Assembly: GCA_021107945.1 (NCBI GenBank)
Contig: JAIORV010000155.1
Span: forward strand, 34,152 to 98,151
DNA length: 64,000 nt
Origin: Vulcanimicrobiota bacterium
GTDB taxonomy: Bacteria > Vulcanimicrobiota > JAJTBE01
Direction: 5' to 3'
In this document: positions 46,306 to 57,272 of the stretch, piece after piece
How the letters are laid out: each line of letters opens with the position of its first letter
How positions within the stretch are numbered: the first letter of the stretch is position 1
Translations under genes and position numbers: made by a program
Notes under the pieces: generated by a model
Seen by the model: the letters and a program-made list of their open reading frames with translations, nothing else
Told to the model about the DNA's origin: nothing
The model's database searches: none

Positions 46306-49300
46306 ATGCAGAATGACGCCAAACAAAGATTATTTACTCGGTTGGGCCTCTTTGTCTTATTTGCTATTCTTATTCTTCTAATTATCCTTTCCTGGTCTGG
46401 CTATCGCAACAAGGATTTCCCCCATTGGTTCCTACTTGCTTTCAGTATCCTTATATCTATAGTTGGAATGTTAGGGAAGAGTGCTGGAAAGCCTGAGATC
46501 AGTAAGTATTTCATATTCTTTGGTTGGATTGGTGCTCTTTTATCATTTATTTGGCTCGTGCCGAACATCATAGAACTTGCGAAGTTCCCAGAGCAACAAT
46601 TTTCTAAAGACATGTTTAGATTTGTTATTCGCAGAGAATTTTTTGAGAATCCATCCTGTTTTGATTATAATAAGAGGAATAAACCAATCCTAAAAATTAG
46701 AAGTGGATTTCAATATGAATATCCGCTATTGCCGTTGGATAGATTCAGGAAGAAGGATAAGAAGAACGAAAATAGGAATAAAAACTATAAAGATTATTAT
46801 TTTGATTTCAATTACTTTGGAGACAGAATTAATAAAGACATAAAATCATCAAGGAAATCTAAGAAAAATTCTGTCCGTCGCAAGATATTGAGTTGCTTCC
46901 GCTCCATTAGCGAAGTTAAGAGCAAAGTGATGGATGCACGCACTGCGCCACATTATGAAGTGTCTGATAAGAGAAAAAAATTATATATCAAATTGCAGGA
47001 ATTGATATCGGATGCGGCAAGTTTATCCCGTGTTATTAGAAATAAATACAATATGGTTAACGCAAATAAGGCAAAACCACAAAATGCTATCTTCTTCAAT
47101 GCATGTTTGGGAGGCATCTATGATGGAATTGGCGATATTCTATTTGAGATCGAACCATTTTCCTGCAAATCGGATGAATTTCCGCAACTGAAAAGTTATT
47201 TCAATGAGCGACAAGAAAGAATGTTCTATAAGGATGCTATTGCTTTCTATCAAGAAGCTGACGGGCTGGCAAGAGAGTACACAACAAAAAGTGAACAAAA
47301 AACATTTTTTTGCAGGATATATCTCCCGTCTGCATGGATTTGTCTTAAGATCGGCGACCATAGCCTTGCAGAAAAATACATAATAAAGTGGATGTGCTGG
47401 AGTAATTACAGTAAGGGCAATCCTGATCCGAAGCAATTTCCTAAGAGCACGAAGGAATTGATTACAAATAGCGACTACTACAAAGAAAATGAACATTATG
47501 AAATAATTCGCATTCTCGCTTTACTGCAGCGCATATTGAATAACTGGAATGTTGAATATTCAAGTTTTAACGAATTATCATTACTGGAATGGCGGGATCT
47601 GCTATGCGATCTTGACGGGTCAGAGGATGCATCCAAGATAGAAATACGAGAGTTAATATATAAAAAACCGACTACAAAAAAAACATTCAGAAAGCTTAAG
47701 TCAAGAGCTTTTATTGAGAATAAGGATAAAGCTCTAATTTGTAGAGAACTCAATAAGATACTACAAAGTGAAGATTTATATAAAAAACATAAGAAACATA
47801 AGAAGGATAAAAAGGATCTTATCAAATTTAATCGATCTCTGATCGAATCAATTTTCCCAAAAGAGATTGCGAAGAGCCATCTGCCAATAAACCTGGCGGA
47901 TATAATGATTCATGACAGATTAAGGCAACATTATGCAGACAAGAATGTCATCCCTTCAGATATTAGAAAACGTAAGGATAAACTGGAAGAAACAGTTCCC
48001 TGGATGAAATTGCGCTGCCAAAGGCTGCGAGGTCGTGAGGGAATTCGAATAACGATTGATGAAGAAGTCAGACTAAAGGCAGAAAGCCTCACATCATCAG
48101 ATGTGGCAATGATTTTTACACCTCAATGCATAAGGGGAGAAAAGCAAAATATTAAGATTTCCCATAGGTCAGTGAGACTAAAATCTGATGATTTAGGAAT
48201 GGAAAATCAATACGACAGTGCAGAGAGCGATGATAAATTTGTTGTACTTAAAAATCCGCAGCAAAATAGTAGCTCGCGCGTTCACGCCAGAACACAAGTC
48301 GCATTCGAATTAAGACATATTATGGATATCGAGATAAATCCAAAATTGGATTCAATTAATAAGTTCGAAATAGATATTGGCACACCTGCTGGCAATAAGA
48401 CTGATGTTTACTGGATTCCAACGAAAGATTTTATTAGCAGGCCTATTCGAAAGAGCACAAAACAAGAACCCCCAAATGTGATTCTTGGAAGCAGGAAAAA
48501 TCTTTATATATATCCCAAAGGTGGAGAGCTAGAAAAATCAAGGGCAGCTTTTATCATGTTTTCAATATTATTCATAATCCCTATCTTGATAATTCACTGG
48601 GAGGTGAAGGGGATTATTTTCAACTTCCGTTACATTCTCTGTCCTGTCTTTATTATCATTTCTTTCATTATTTATTGTGGATATTATTATTTATCTATTA
48701 AAGGTTACGCAACAGATACAAAAACATGGGATCTCGCCAACTTCATCTGTAACGCTCTACCTGTTTTTTTTCTATTATTTGTCTTCTATCAGCTTGGTCT
48801 TCTCATGACAAGAATTAACATAATACTTTGTGGTTCTTCGCTGTTTAGTATGGAGGATATTTTAAAATGGTCAGAGTTTCTGATAAGCCTTAAGAATCCC
48901 ACAAAAAAAACTGGGAATATACGAATTTATAACCTTCTTGAGAAAAAAGAAAAGAAAATAATTAACGCCTGGAATATTGGCACTACTATCAGCGATGAAG
49001 ATAAAAATACTATAATTGATGGGTTAAATAAAGTATTGAAAACCCAGGATTTCCATGATCAGCAGAATTTCACTGGTATAAATCTACCAGAAGAAGGACA
49101 AAAGCTCCAAAAAAAGGGACTGAAGAATTTAGATTCAAAAGAAATCCAGAGATTTAACCGCCTCTTATTTGAATCAATTTACCCACACTGTATAAAAAAT
49201 CAATCAACATTGCAGAGCTTCTCTTCGTCATATGTATGGTTTGCAGTATTTGAACTGTCAATAATTCTGCTTTTATTGGTTCTACATGTAGGGGCTTTTC

Positions 49301-49812
49301 AACATCACTATTCCTCGATTCCGCTCTATATCATGAACATATTAGTATTGCTAGTTGCAACGGCTATATCATTTTCATCAATTAATATGCTTTCTGGGAG
49401 AAAATTTGCTGCATACCTATTTATATATTACATGTCTGTCGGAGTTCTGGCGTTGAGTCGCCTTGAGAGCTTTTTGGATGTCTTACGATCTCCGATAGGC
49501 TATTTGAGTGGATCCTCCCTTTATGAAATAAACCCAATACATGTCTTGTTATATTTTATCCTAATGGTGATTTTTCCGCTGCTAATTCTGCGAATATATG
49601 CGGTAAAGCCAAATGCGAAGGCGATTAAGAATGCATGCGATTGTCACAATTTCAAAGGTTCGGGAACTTTCGGAAAAGCTTTTGACGCCTTCTATTGCAC
49701 ATTTTTGGACAAGGATTCGGATTTCAATTTAATCCTGGCAGTATTGGCAATAGCAATACCACTCTGTTTTTCCGTCTGGCAAATCCTGCAGCTAATTCAA
49801 ATTAAACCTTAG
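46306..49812 (+). CDS. Large polytopic membrane protein with two copies of a locus-specific domain
   Basis: About 1168 residues. Three TM helices at the N-terminus are followed by a large cytoplasmic part, three more TM helices near the middle (IFIMFSIL-like stretch from 48550) and about five at the C-terminus. The cytoplasmic part holds one copy of the locus repeat (about 47578-47875) and a second copy sits between the TM blocks (48849-49195; contains IINAWNIG, DGLNKVL, EEGQKLQKKGLKNLD, FNRLLFESIYP). The track reading begins at a TTG at 46261; an ATG at 46306 with AAGGA upstream is preferred. It is the first gene of the plus-strand locus and probably its membrane platform. Confidence 0.65.
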   Translation: MQNDAKQRLFTRLGLFVLFAILILLIILSWSGYRNKDFPHWFLLAFSILISIVGMLGKSAGKPEISKYFIFFGWIGALLSFIWLVPNIIELAKFPEQQFSKDMFRFVIRREFFENPSCFDYNKRNKPILKIRSGFQYEYPLLPLDRFRKKDKKNENRNKNYKDYYFDFNYFGDRINKDIKSSRKSKKNSVRRKILSCFRSISEVKSKVMDARTAPHYEVSDKRKKLYIKLQELISDAASLSRVIRNKYNMVNANKAKPQNAIFFNACLGGIYDGIGDILFEIEPFSCKSDEFPQLKSYFNERQERMFYKDAIAFYQEADGLAREYTTKSEQKTFFCRIYLPSAWICLKIGDHSLAEKYIIKWMCWSNYSKGNPDPKQFPKSTKELITNSDYYKENEHYEIIRILALLQRILNNWNVEYSSFNELSLLEWRDLLCDLDGSEDASKIEIRELIYKKPTTKKTFRKLKSRAFIENKDKALICRELNKILQSEDLYKKHKKHKKDKKDLIKFNRSLIESIFPKEIAKSHLPINLADIMIHDRLRQHYADKNVIPSDIRKRKDKLEETVPWMKLRCQRLRGREGIRITIDEEVRLKAESLTSSDVAMIFTPQCIRGEKQNIKISHRSVRLKSDDLGMENQYDSAESDDKFVVLKNPQQNSSSRVHARTQVAFELRHIMDIEINPKLDSINKFEIDIGTPAGNKTDVYWIPTKDFISRPIRKSTKQEPPNVILGSRKNLYIYPKGGELEKSRAAFIMFSILFIIPILIIHWEVKGIIFNFRYILCPVFIIISFIIYCGYYYLSIKGYATDTKTWDLANFICNALPVFFLLFVFYQLGLLMTRINIILCGSSLFSMEDILKWSEFLISLKNPTKKTGNIRIYNLLEKKEKKIINAWNIGTTISDEDKNTIIDGLNKVLKTQDFHDQQNFTGINLPEEGQKLQKKGLKNLDSKEIQRFNRLLFESIYPHCIKNQSTLQSFSSSYVWFAVFELSIILLLLVLHVGAFQHHYSSIPLYIMNILVLLVATAISFSSINMLSGRKFAAYLFIYYMSVGVLALSRLESFLDVLRSPIGYLSGSSLYEINPIHVLLYFILMVIFPLLILRIYAVKPNAKAIKNACDCHNFKGSGTFGKAFDAFYCTFLDKDSDFNLILAVLAIAIPLCFSVWQILQLIQIKP

Positions 49813-49980
49813 TCGGCAAAATTGGACTTCACAGCAGGCAGCCAAAAGGATCTCGAAATATATTCGGTAACAATCCACTTCCGCTACTTATTTACTAATG
49901 ATTTCCATACCTGATTAATTTTCGAGTAAAGGAATTTTGAGAAAGAAGTGGAATTGTTTCTTATATTTTGTGGAGGGAAT

Positions 49981-51714
49981 ATGATTATGCAGTTTTTCTT
50001 CAATCTCGCCGGTAAATTCTCGATGAATCGGCTTGTCTTATTGTCTATCTTGGTATCACTGTTATTTCTTACGGGGTGTCCAAAAAAGGATCCTGTCCCG
50101 GGCACGAATCAAATCGAAACAGCACTGAACGAAAAAGCCCCTATTGCCAACATGTCAGAATTGAGGACAAATGCCAAAACTGAGATTTATATACAGAAAA
50201 GCGCTTCAATGAAAGGCTATACGGTCTATGACAATAGCGACTACATCCAATGTCTCAATACGCTCAAATTCTCCCCTTCCTTATTGGATTCCGACTGCTA
50301 CGCATATGGAAGTCATATAATGAAAAGTAGAGATTTTGGGATTGATGAGTTAAAGAATCCAACCTTTTATCAATCAGTGTCCAGAAATGTTTTAAGTAAT
50401 TTACTGACCCGCATATCCGCCCGAGATCCAGGATCTGCGACAATAAGCGCAAATAATATCCGGGATTGGGCTGCATTAATGTCAAGCCTCAAGCAAAGAG
50501 TGGATCCACATATGGCACAAGTTTGGGAATATCTTGATGAAAACAGCAAAAAAATCATCTCTAACTGGCAGGTTGGAGTAACAATTGAGCCGGAGATGCA
50601 GCGCACACTTCTAAACGGATTGAATGGTGTGCTTGGTGAAGGGGATTTTTTCGATAAAGATGCTTTTGGCTCCCTCGGACTTCGGAAAGAAGGACAGAAA
50701 CTTCTAAAGAAAGGGATTAACAATCTGGACAACCAGGAAATCATGACCCTGAATCGCCTGGTAATTGATGCTTGTTTTCCAATCGCAATATCCAAGTGCA
50801 AATCAAGCGAACTTCCCGAGACAATGCTGATTCTGACCACAGGTGTGAATAATGTGGCTGGTTACACCAAAGAAGAAGAAAGTATGAAAGCTATTCGCAA
50901 CCTTATAGACAAAGGGTACTATTTTGATATTATCGTTGTGGAAAGCCAATACATCGGGCCAATATGGTCGATAAGAAAGGGACAAAAGACCGGAAAGAGC
51001 GGACTGATCGGAAAGGACTTGAACAAAGACGGCAAGATTTCGCTTGGAGAGAATCCCAATAAATACAACTACAAGGAAGCTTTCAAGTATCAAGGAACAC
51101 GGCCTTTCTGCATGTTTATTTTCTCCAAAGACAAGAATAAAGGCGAAAAACTATTCGAGGAAATCTCGGAAAGAGTGGGCAAGGCTAAGAGAATTCACTT
51201 CCCCGCTGAACCGCGCTGTTTAAGCATCAAGAATTTGCCAATTTATAAAGGCGGTGTTCATCTTTATGATCCAACCCATCTGAAGGATGGATTTGTTTAT
51301 GTGACGCATAAGAGGAGCAAGAATAGCGATGAGAATAAATCCGAATTATTCATAGAGACTGATAGACCTGCGGATCAAGAAGTGGACGTGAATTGCCATA
51401 TTATCGGACTTAAGGGAAAAGACCTACCTGAAAGCTTCGAGAAAGGTCTTCAGGTAACCACCTATCCCACCAAGCAGGGCAAATTGGGTATCGCCTTGCA
51501 GCTTAATGCAGTTCCGCCGGAAGGATGGAGGACTGCATGCAGGATAGATCTCGTAAGGAAGTTGCCAAAGTGGATCAGCGGCTACTCTACGGAAGATGAC
51601 TCGAAAAAGAAAAGTTTCGATAAAATTTATCTCCTCGAGAATATGCTGGATACAATCAGAAACAAACTGTCAGATTATCCGGATGGATACATTTATATTA
51701 TTATACGGGGGTGA
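49981..51714 (+). CDS. vWA-like lipoprotein with an inserted locus-specific domain
   Basis: The start at the ATG at 49981 has GGAGGGA five bases upstream. The leader ends in the lipobox LTGC (LLFLTGCPKK). Next comes IYIQKSASMKGYT, which resembles a von Willebrand A MIDAS (DxSxS) but with Gln in place of the metal-binding Asp. A copy of the locus repeat is inserted (50452-50790; IISNWQVG, NGLNGVL, EGQKLLKKGINNLD, LNRLVIDACFP). The vWA core continues (TMLILTTGVNNVAGY, FDIIVVES, CMFIFSKDKNKG). The C-terminal 200 residues are probably beta-rich. It follows the membrane protein by 168 bases. Confidence 0.65.
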   Translation: MIMQFFFNLAGKFSMNRLVLLSILVSLLFLTGCPKKDPVPGTNQIETALNEKAPIANMSELRTNAKTEIYIQKSASMKGYTVYDNSDYIQCLNTLKFSPSLLDSDCYAYGSHIMKSRDFGIDELKNPTFYQSVSRNVLSNLLTRISARDPGSATISANNIRDWAALMSSLKQRVDPHMAQVWEYLDENSKKIISNWQVGVTIEPEMQRTLLNGLNGVLGEGDFFDKDAFGSLGLRKEGQKLLKKGINNLDNQEIMTLNRLVIDACFPIAISKCKSSELPETMLILTTGVNNVAGYTKEEESMKAIRNLIDKGYYFDIIVVESQYIGPIWSIRKGQKTGKSGLIGKDLNKDGKISLGENPNKYNYKEAFKYQGTRPFCMFIFSKDKNKGEKLFEEISERVGKAKRIHFPAEPRCLSIKNLPIYKGGVHLYDPTHLKDGFVYVTHKRSKNSDENKSELFIETDRPADQEVDVNCHIIGLKGKDLPESFEKGLQVTTYPTKQGKLGIALQLNAVPPEGWRTACRIDLVRKLPKWISGYSTEDDSKKKSFDKIYLLENMLDTIRNKLSDYPDGYIYIIIRG

Positions 51715-51720
51715 TTTGAA

Positions 51721-52140
51721 ATGCTGGATATTATTTTTCCAGCTCCCAATGGCGTGCCAGAAATCTATTGGAGTATGTACAGGATTTGGTTCCTTGTGTG
51801 CGAATTCGCGATTTTCTTCATAATCCTTACAATTTACATGCTCTGGACATATCGCATGCATTTTATCAGCAAAATAAGTGATATGTACGACCTTGCAACA
51901 CCTATTCGGTGGACCTTGGTCTTCTTGGCACTGGGAAACTTTGCTGTAGCTTTTGTTGCCGCGCTTTTGAGCATCTATAAGTATATGCTTCAGTGGCATG
52001 TAATCTTTTACTTATGTCTCACCGGATTGATTGCTTTCGTTTTTTTCTCAACCATTTTCTATTTGATTGCATGGTACAGATTTAAGCCAATATTCAGTCC
52101 AATACGAAAACCCAGATATGAACAGGAGGGATACAAATGA
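51721..52140 (+). CDS. Small membrane protein of the tubulin/Hsp70 locus
   Basis: This 139-residue protein has three hydrophobic helices (about 20-42, 63-84, 90-114) and a short cytoplasmic tail. It starts six bases after the lipoprotein gene and ends inside the tubulin-like gene (ATGA overlap), so it is translated together with it. No family is recognised. It may anchor the tubulin-like protein at the membrane. Confidence 0.6.
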   Translation: MLDIIFPAPNGVPEIYWSMYRIWFLVCEFAIFFIILTIYMLWTYRMHFISKISDMYDLATPIRWTLVFLALGNFAVAFVAALLSIYKYMLQWHVIFYLCLTGLIAFVFFSTIFYLIAWYRFKPIFSPIRKPRYEQEGYK

Positions 52141-53804
52141 GTCGCTATGCCGCTGGAATCGGGGGTACAGGAGCCCGCTGTCTTGAAGCTCTTACCTATG
52201 CCTGCGCCGCAGGTCTCTTCGGAAAAAGCCCGCTACTTGATGATGACGGTCGCCCGGTCATCAGAGAAAAAAAACATGTCACGAGCCCGGAAATCCCCAA
52301 GATAATTATGACACTCATTGATCAGAATGTCTCGTGCGGGAATATCGAGCGCACTCTCAATCTTATATCCTTGTATAGAAGTTCTCGGGACATTATTGAT
52401 CCCACAGTTGATTCTGATTTCTTCTCAGCGGAGGTTGAGCTATATAAGGATTTTAATGAAGATGAGGTCTGGAAGCCTGTGGCAAAAGGGATTCGATTCC
52501 GTGAATATATCGGATATGATGATGCCAAAAATCAATTGAGCTCGCTCATAGGGAAGCCGGGAGCCAAAGATGAAATAAATGAAATAAGCAAGATTATCGA
52601 TCTTATTGAGCTATTCTACTCCGAGGAGGAGCTTAACATCAATCTGGAAGAGGGTTTTGTAGGAAAGGCAAAAGTGGGTTCAACGGTAATGGCTCTGCAA
52701 TGCGAAAAAGCTTTTGATAAGGAAGGTTTTTTCGCCAAGATGGTTGATGAAATAGAGGGCCAACTTTCATCCGGTCAAGTAAGAATGTTCATTTTTGCGT
52801 CTATTTTTGGCGGCATGGGAGCTTCGGGATTTCCCACATTTGGAAGCGCAATTAGAAAGAAGTACACTGATAAAGAGAAGAAGAAGGATCGGGACTTCTC
52901 TATGGGAGGCGCTCTTCTGTTGCCTTACTTTTGGTTTGATACCGTTATGGGCGGAAAAGGAGAAGTAGATCTCAAATCAACCAACTTTACCTCGAAAGCC
53001 AAGGAAGCACTCAAATATTATTACGAGCTGTTTCCCATCACCAAGGATAAATGGGAAGGATACTACAATTCTCTCTACTTCATCGGGGACGATAAACCTC
53101 GCAAGGTGAAGCAGACGGTCAAGGCGGGGGCGGAGCAAAGAAATCCTTCCCATTATTGTGAATTTTTGTCTTCCCTCGCTGCTATACATTTCCTCAAGGA
53201 CGAGGAAGCGCACAACAAGACATACTTCTCCACCAGGGACGACGATGTGAAAGCATATTTTGGAGATCTTCCGGCAAACAAGTTCTTGAAAATGCAAGAA
53301 AGGCTCCTCCATTTTACAACTTTCGCCAAGGCGTTCAAATTCTACTACGACGTATTTCAAGATTCCAGATTCGAGACATACCGCAAGAATTTCAAATGGT
53401 TCCATCAGAAATACAAAGATCTGAATAAAGAAAAACTTAAGCCGCTCAAGGAATTTGTTGATTCCTACCTGGCATGGCTTGAAGATGTTAACACATCCGA
53501 TGACAAGGTTCAAAGGGAATACAGGATGTTCTCAAATTCAACATTCCAAGAGGAAGGTGGGAATATCTCCAAGATACTATTCCCAAGGTTCGTTGAAGGG
53601 GTAATTGATGAACACAAATTTGCCAATCCCCAATCCTCCATTCATATTGGCAAAGGACACATTAACTTGCTGGAATTGATGAACAACATGCCGGGAACCA
53701 GGGAAGACGACGCAAAGAGCGCCGAATCAAGATTCATCAAGATGCTTTTCAAGGCTTGTAAACATTTGTGCAAGTTGAATTATAAAGAGCTCTACCAGGA
53801 ATAA
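52137..53804 (+). CDS. Tubulin-like GTPase-fold protein
   Basis: The 555-residue protein has the tubulin-like family pattern: an N-terminal nucleotide-binding glycine run (GIGGTGARCLEAL, residues 7-19) and a second glycine-rich loop, SIFGGMGASGFPTFG (about 221-235), equivalent to the tubulin/FtsZ GGGTGTG loop. The remainder is helical. Proteins of this kind (prokaryotic tubulin-like families) can polymerise or act as GTP-dependent switches. It is directly followed by an Hsp70/actin-like ATPase gene, a pairing that recurs with vWA proteins in uncharacterised bacterial loci. Confidence 0.72.
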   Translation: MSRYAAGIGGTGARCLEALTYACAAGLFGKSPLLDDDGRPVIREKKHVTSPEIPKIIMTLIDQNVSCGNIERTLNLISLYRSSRDIIDPTVDSDFFSAEVELYKDFNEDEVWKPVAKGIRFREYIGYDDAKNQLSSLIGKPGAKDEINEISKIIDLIELFYSEEELNINLEEGFVGKAKVGSTVMALQCEKAFDKEGFFAKMVDEIEGQLSSGQVRMFIFASIFGGMGASGFPTFGSAIRKKYTDKEKKKDRDFSMGGALLLPYFWFDTVMGGKGEVDLKSTNFTSKAKEALKYYYELFPITKDKWEGYYNSLYFIGDDKPRKVKQTVKAGAEQRNPSHYCEFLSSLAAIHFLKDEEAHNKTYFSTRDDDVKAYFGDLPANKFLKMQERLLHFTTFAKAFKFYYDVFQDSRFETYRKNFKWFHQKYKDLNKEKLKPLKEFVDSYLAWLEDVNTSDDKVQREYRMFSNSTFQEEGGNISKILFPRFVEGVIDEHKFANPQSSIHIGKGHINLLELMNNMPGTREDDAKSAESRFIKMLFKACKHLCKLNYKELYQE

Positions 53805-53826
53805 TAATAGAGGAAGGTGAACAGAT

Positions 53827-56800
53827 ATGGCTTTTAATTTGCCTTCATTGGCCGCGAAGCAAGAGGGGTTTAATCTCACGGATACGGATCCGGGTCTATG
53901 GAGAAATGATCGCACATTGTTGTGGCAGTTAATGAACTATCTCACTGTTTCCAAGGATACAGATCCCGAGGGATATGAAGGGGGAATCCCCACAATATGG
54001 GCCAGGTTCTATATGTTCAATGCGGCGCTTTATGATAATAAACATCCATTACATTCCAATGTCCTTGCGGAATGCGTGGGATTGAGGGCGCTGATTGAGC
54101 TGAAAGATGTAATGAAGGAAATGACGGGATTGAGAATTGAATCCTTCGGCTTCAAGAGGCCCAAAGAAGACACCCGGGTTGGAAAAGTTATCACCAATCT
54201 CAATTGGCCCCGGGATTGCAATGACGAGCTTTGTATATATTATGCCAGCCTTGGAGAGAAGCGGAGTGTAATCGGAGCCAGGTTGACCAAGAAAATAGTG
54301 ACGGAAAAAGAGGGTAAGAAAGAAGAAAATAAAGTAGAGGAGTTCTTTACTCCCACAAAGTTGGGCGCATGGCTCTCCGATGTCGTTCCCTGGATTGACA
54401 AGAAAACAAAGCGATTTGGGATTCCTGATCTTCATTATGTGAAGGGCGAACTGTTTGAAACGAAGGAGCTCAAAAGTGAAGCCGACGTTAGGGAAACCAT
54501 CCGGAAAGATCTGCTTACGATTGTCGAACAGATGAAAAAACACAGTACTTATTCGGATTATAAGCTGAAAAGCAGGGTTGATGATTCGGAGGCTGTCGTC
54601 ATTATGCCTGCTGATAAATATGATGATGATCGGAGCATAATATATGCATACTACTCTTATGCATTTATGAAAGATTCCATCGGACATATCCTTCAGAATA
54701 AGAGTATGGACTGCAATAATCATATAGAGATTATGAGGAAAAAAGTTGATAAAGAGAAAAACCGGATAACCTGGTCAAATCTCTGGAAGCTAAAATGCGA
54801 ATGGATCAAACCCCAGAGCTGCTTTTTCACAGAGAAAATCCTTGAAATTGAAACTCAGCCAAATCATCTGCTCTACGATAAGAAATATGAAAATCTGGTT
54901 CCCCCCATCGATGAGAAAATCCTCGATTTCTTCCCTGTGAGTGCCATCAAGGATATATTCTCGTGGGGAAATATGGAAGTTGAGGAGGCTCCAAAAAGAA
55001 CGCGGAGGGTGGAAGTAAAGCTTGAAATCCCTCTCACAGGCAAGAATAGCTTTGTCTTCTTAAAAGAATATAGTATCACTATTAATGAAGAAACCGGGGA
55101 AGTCATCAGTGGGAATATAGAAAGACTGGAAAGAACGACTCTTGCGATCTGGCCAAATTTTAGAGATAGTGAAGAGATAAATTTCGGGCACGTCTGGAGC
55201 AAATATTTTGTAATTCTTAACAATCTGGGAAGCTACGGGAAGGAGATTATTGAGAACATTCGGGTCAGGACTGAATCGGGCAAAATGTCAGATATTATCA
55301 TCAAGGGGCAAAGGGAACCCACGATAATGGAGATGGATTCATTTCCAGAAGCGATTATCTGCGAGAAGGACGGCAAAGCGCTTGGAATATTGTTCCCGAG
55401 AACATGGGATGAGAAGGAGCCGGGCAAAGAAAAATATATCCCACAGATAAAACCTGACAAAGAGGTTACTCTTGCTCTTGATTTCGGAACATCTAGCACA
55501 TGTTGGAGATATACGCTTGACGGTAAGGAGTTACAGAAATCCGGTATAGATTCATTTGTTCTGCCAATATTGAGAGCGGATGACAGGTACTATGAGTCCG
55601 GGATATTTGGAGATTTCTTATCATCAGCAACAGGAATTGAGGATAATTTCCTGAGCATGTTCAGGAGGCGACATCTCCAACCCGGCGATTCCGAATACAA
55701 GCCTATAAAAAATGGACAGATCCTATTTTCCAGAATTGAAAACACCGATATTCTTACGAGGTTCCTGGATTTGCATACACTTGATAACCTGAAATGGGAA
55801 ATCGGAGCGAAACGCGAATATGTTAAGATCTTCCTCAGGCACATTCTTCTTCTAATAATGGCTCAACTCCGATCTCGAGGAATTGGCAAGATGGAGAGAA
55901 TCCGATTCTCGTATCCAAGCACAATGCAAAAAGATGACAGAGGAGATTTCCAGAAGCAGTTTAAGTCGGCTATGAAATGGATTAAGCAACAAGGATTGGG
56001 AGTGGATATTACCTGGGACGAAAAATCGGATGACAACTTTAGAAGCGAAGCGCTCAGCGCTGTGACTTATCTTAGAAATATTATGGGAGTCAAAGCCGGA
56101 GGAGAATACCCGGTTGTATGTCTTGATATCGGCGGCGGAACAACCGACATTGCAATTTGGGTGGGTGGCAATTTGGCGCTTCAAACCTCAATACGTCTTG
56201 CAGGGAACATAATCGCAAGTTATGCGGGAAGCGACCCACAGTTTGTCGAATACATAGCCCGGATAATGAAGTGGGAAGAAGACGATTTTGCGAATCAATT
56301 ACGAGGAAATAAGAAATTCTCACTTTTCAATTACGTTATGAAGAACAAGATGGACAGATTTCTCGATTTCTATGACCATGATGTCAAAACTGCGGGGGGA
56401 GTGCCTATAGGTATGAGGAGGATGCTCCACCTCATATACTTCACATTCTCGGCATTGCATTTCTATACCGGGATGCTATTCAAGTACCTGGAATCCCGTT
56501 CACCGGGAATGCGGTGGAGCGATCCGTTGATCGTTATCACAGGAAATGGGAAGAAATTTCTTGATCTCTTCCAGGCAGACCGAAAAAAATCTGTTGAGTC
56601 TTCGCTAATGGATATGATGAAGAGGGGATCGCGAGAGGGTGTAGCTGGAGATGAATTAATAAAAGAAATTGACAGACCCACTAATGAGCCAAAAGATCCA
56701 AAAGAGGTTGTATCATGTGGGCTTCTTCTTCCACACATCGAGATCGACAAAGATGCAGAGAGCTTTTTTGTCTATCCCATTGGCGAGGAGGGGTATAAAA

Positions 56801-57162
56801 TCAATGGAAATGATGTGGGATACCTCGATGATTTGAGGACTATTTTGAAGTCTGGCGGAGGGGCAAAAATAGAGAATCCCAACACTTTCCTCAAGTTGGA
56901 ACTTTTTCTGACATCGCTTCAAGCCGAGTCCATCGGGGAGAAATTGGCTCGATTCAATTTCAGTGATAACTGGAAGAATTACAATAACAAGCGCGTTCAA
57001 GCACGCATAAAAGCCGGTATCAGCGATTCAATCAACCTCATAGCTAATGGGAAACAGCCTCAGCAGCCATTTTTCACAGAGCAGGTCAAGGAAGTTATTG
57101 GAGTCTTATGGAATGGAGCGAGCATGAACCATTCAGTCTCGGTAACAACCGCTGCAAAATGA
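53827..57162 (+). CDS. Hsp70/actin-like ATPase with large N-terminal extension
   Basis: The 1111-residue protein has a unique N-terminal region of about 540 residues and then a sugar-kinase/Hsp70/actin ATPase core. Phosphate-1 is LALDFGTSSTCWRY at about 550, phosphate-2 is VVCLDIGGGTTDIAIWV at about 764, and the adenosine motif is LIVITGNGKKFLDLF at about 900. The domain is SrfB/actin-like in layout but I cannot assign it to a named family. The start has AGGAAGGTG upstream. Coupled with the tubulin-like gene 22 bases away, it suggests a two-filament or chaperone-type complex. Confidence 0.75.
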   Translation: MAFNLPSLAAKQEGFNLTDTDPGLWRNDRTLLWQLMNYLTVSKDTDPEGYEGGIPTIWARFYMFNAALYDNKHPLHSNVLAECVGLRALIELKDVMKEMTGLRIESFGFKRPKEDTRVGKVITNLNWPRDCNDELCIYYASLGEKRSVIGARLTKKIVTEKEGKKEENKVEEFFTPTKLGAWLSDVVPWIDKKTKRFGIPDLHYVKGELFETKELKSEADVRETIRKDLLTIVEQMKKHSTYSDYKLKSRVDDSEAVVIMPADKYDDDRSIIYAYYSYAFMKDSIGHILQNKSMDCNNHIEIMRKKVDKEKNRITWSNLWKLKCEWIKPQSCFFTEKILEIETQPNHLLYDKKYENLVPPIDEKILDFFPVSAIKDIFSWGNMEVEEAPKRTRRVEVKLEIPLTGKNSFVFLKEYSITINEETGEVISGNIERLERTTLAIWPNFRDSEEINFGHVWSKYFVILNNLGSYGKEIIENIRVRTESGKMSDIIIKGQREPTIMEMDSFPEAIICEKDGKALGILFPRTWDEKEPGKEKYIPQIKPDKEVTLALDFGTSSTCWRYTLDGKELQKSGIDSFVLPILRADDRYYESGIFGDFLSSATGIEDNFLSMFRRRHLQPGDSEYKPIKNGQILFSRIENTDILTRFLDLHTLDNLKWEIGAKREYVKIFLRHILLLIMAQLRSRGIGKMERIRFSYPSTMQKDDRGDFQKQFKSAMKWIKQQGLGVDITWDEKSDDNFRSEALSAVTYLRNIMGVKAGGEYPVVCLDIGGGTTDIAIWVGGNLALQTSIRLAGNIIASYAGSDPQFVEYIARIMKWEEDDFANQLRGNKKFSLFNYVMKNKMDRFLDFYDHDVKTAGGVPIGMRRMLHLIYFTFSALHFYTGMLFKYLESRSPGMRWSDPLIVITGNGKKFLDLFQADRKKSVESSLMDMMKRGSREGVAGDELIKEIDRPTNEPKDPKEVVSCGLLLPHIEIDKDAESFFVYPIGEEGYKINGNDVGYLDDLRTILKSGGGAKIENPNTFLKLELFLTSLQAESIGEKLARFNFSDNWKNYNNKRVQARIKAGISDSINLIANGKQPQQPFFTEQVKEVIGVLWNGASMNHSVSVTTAAK

Positions 57163-57272
57163 GAATGTCAAAATTCAATCGCGAATTGGTGACTGGCAGT
57201 GTTTTTGTGAATTTTATTTCCCGAAGCAATGTGGTTTCTATTTGATTTGAGAGAGAGAGCGGGGGATCATTT

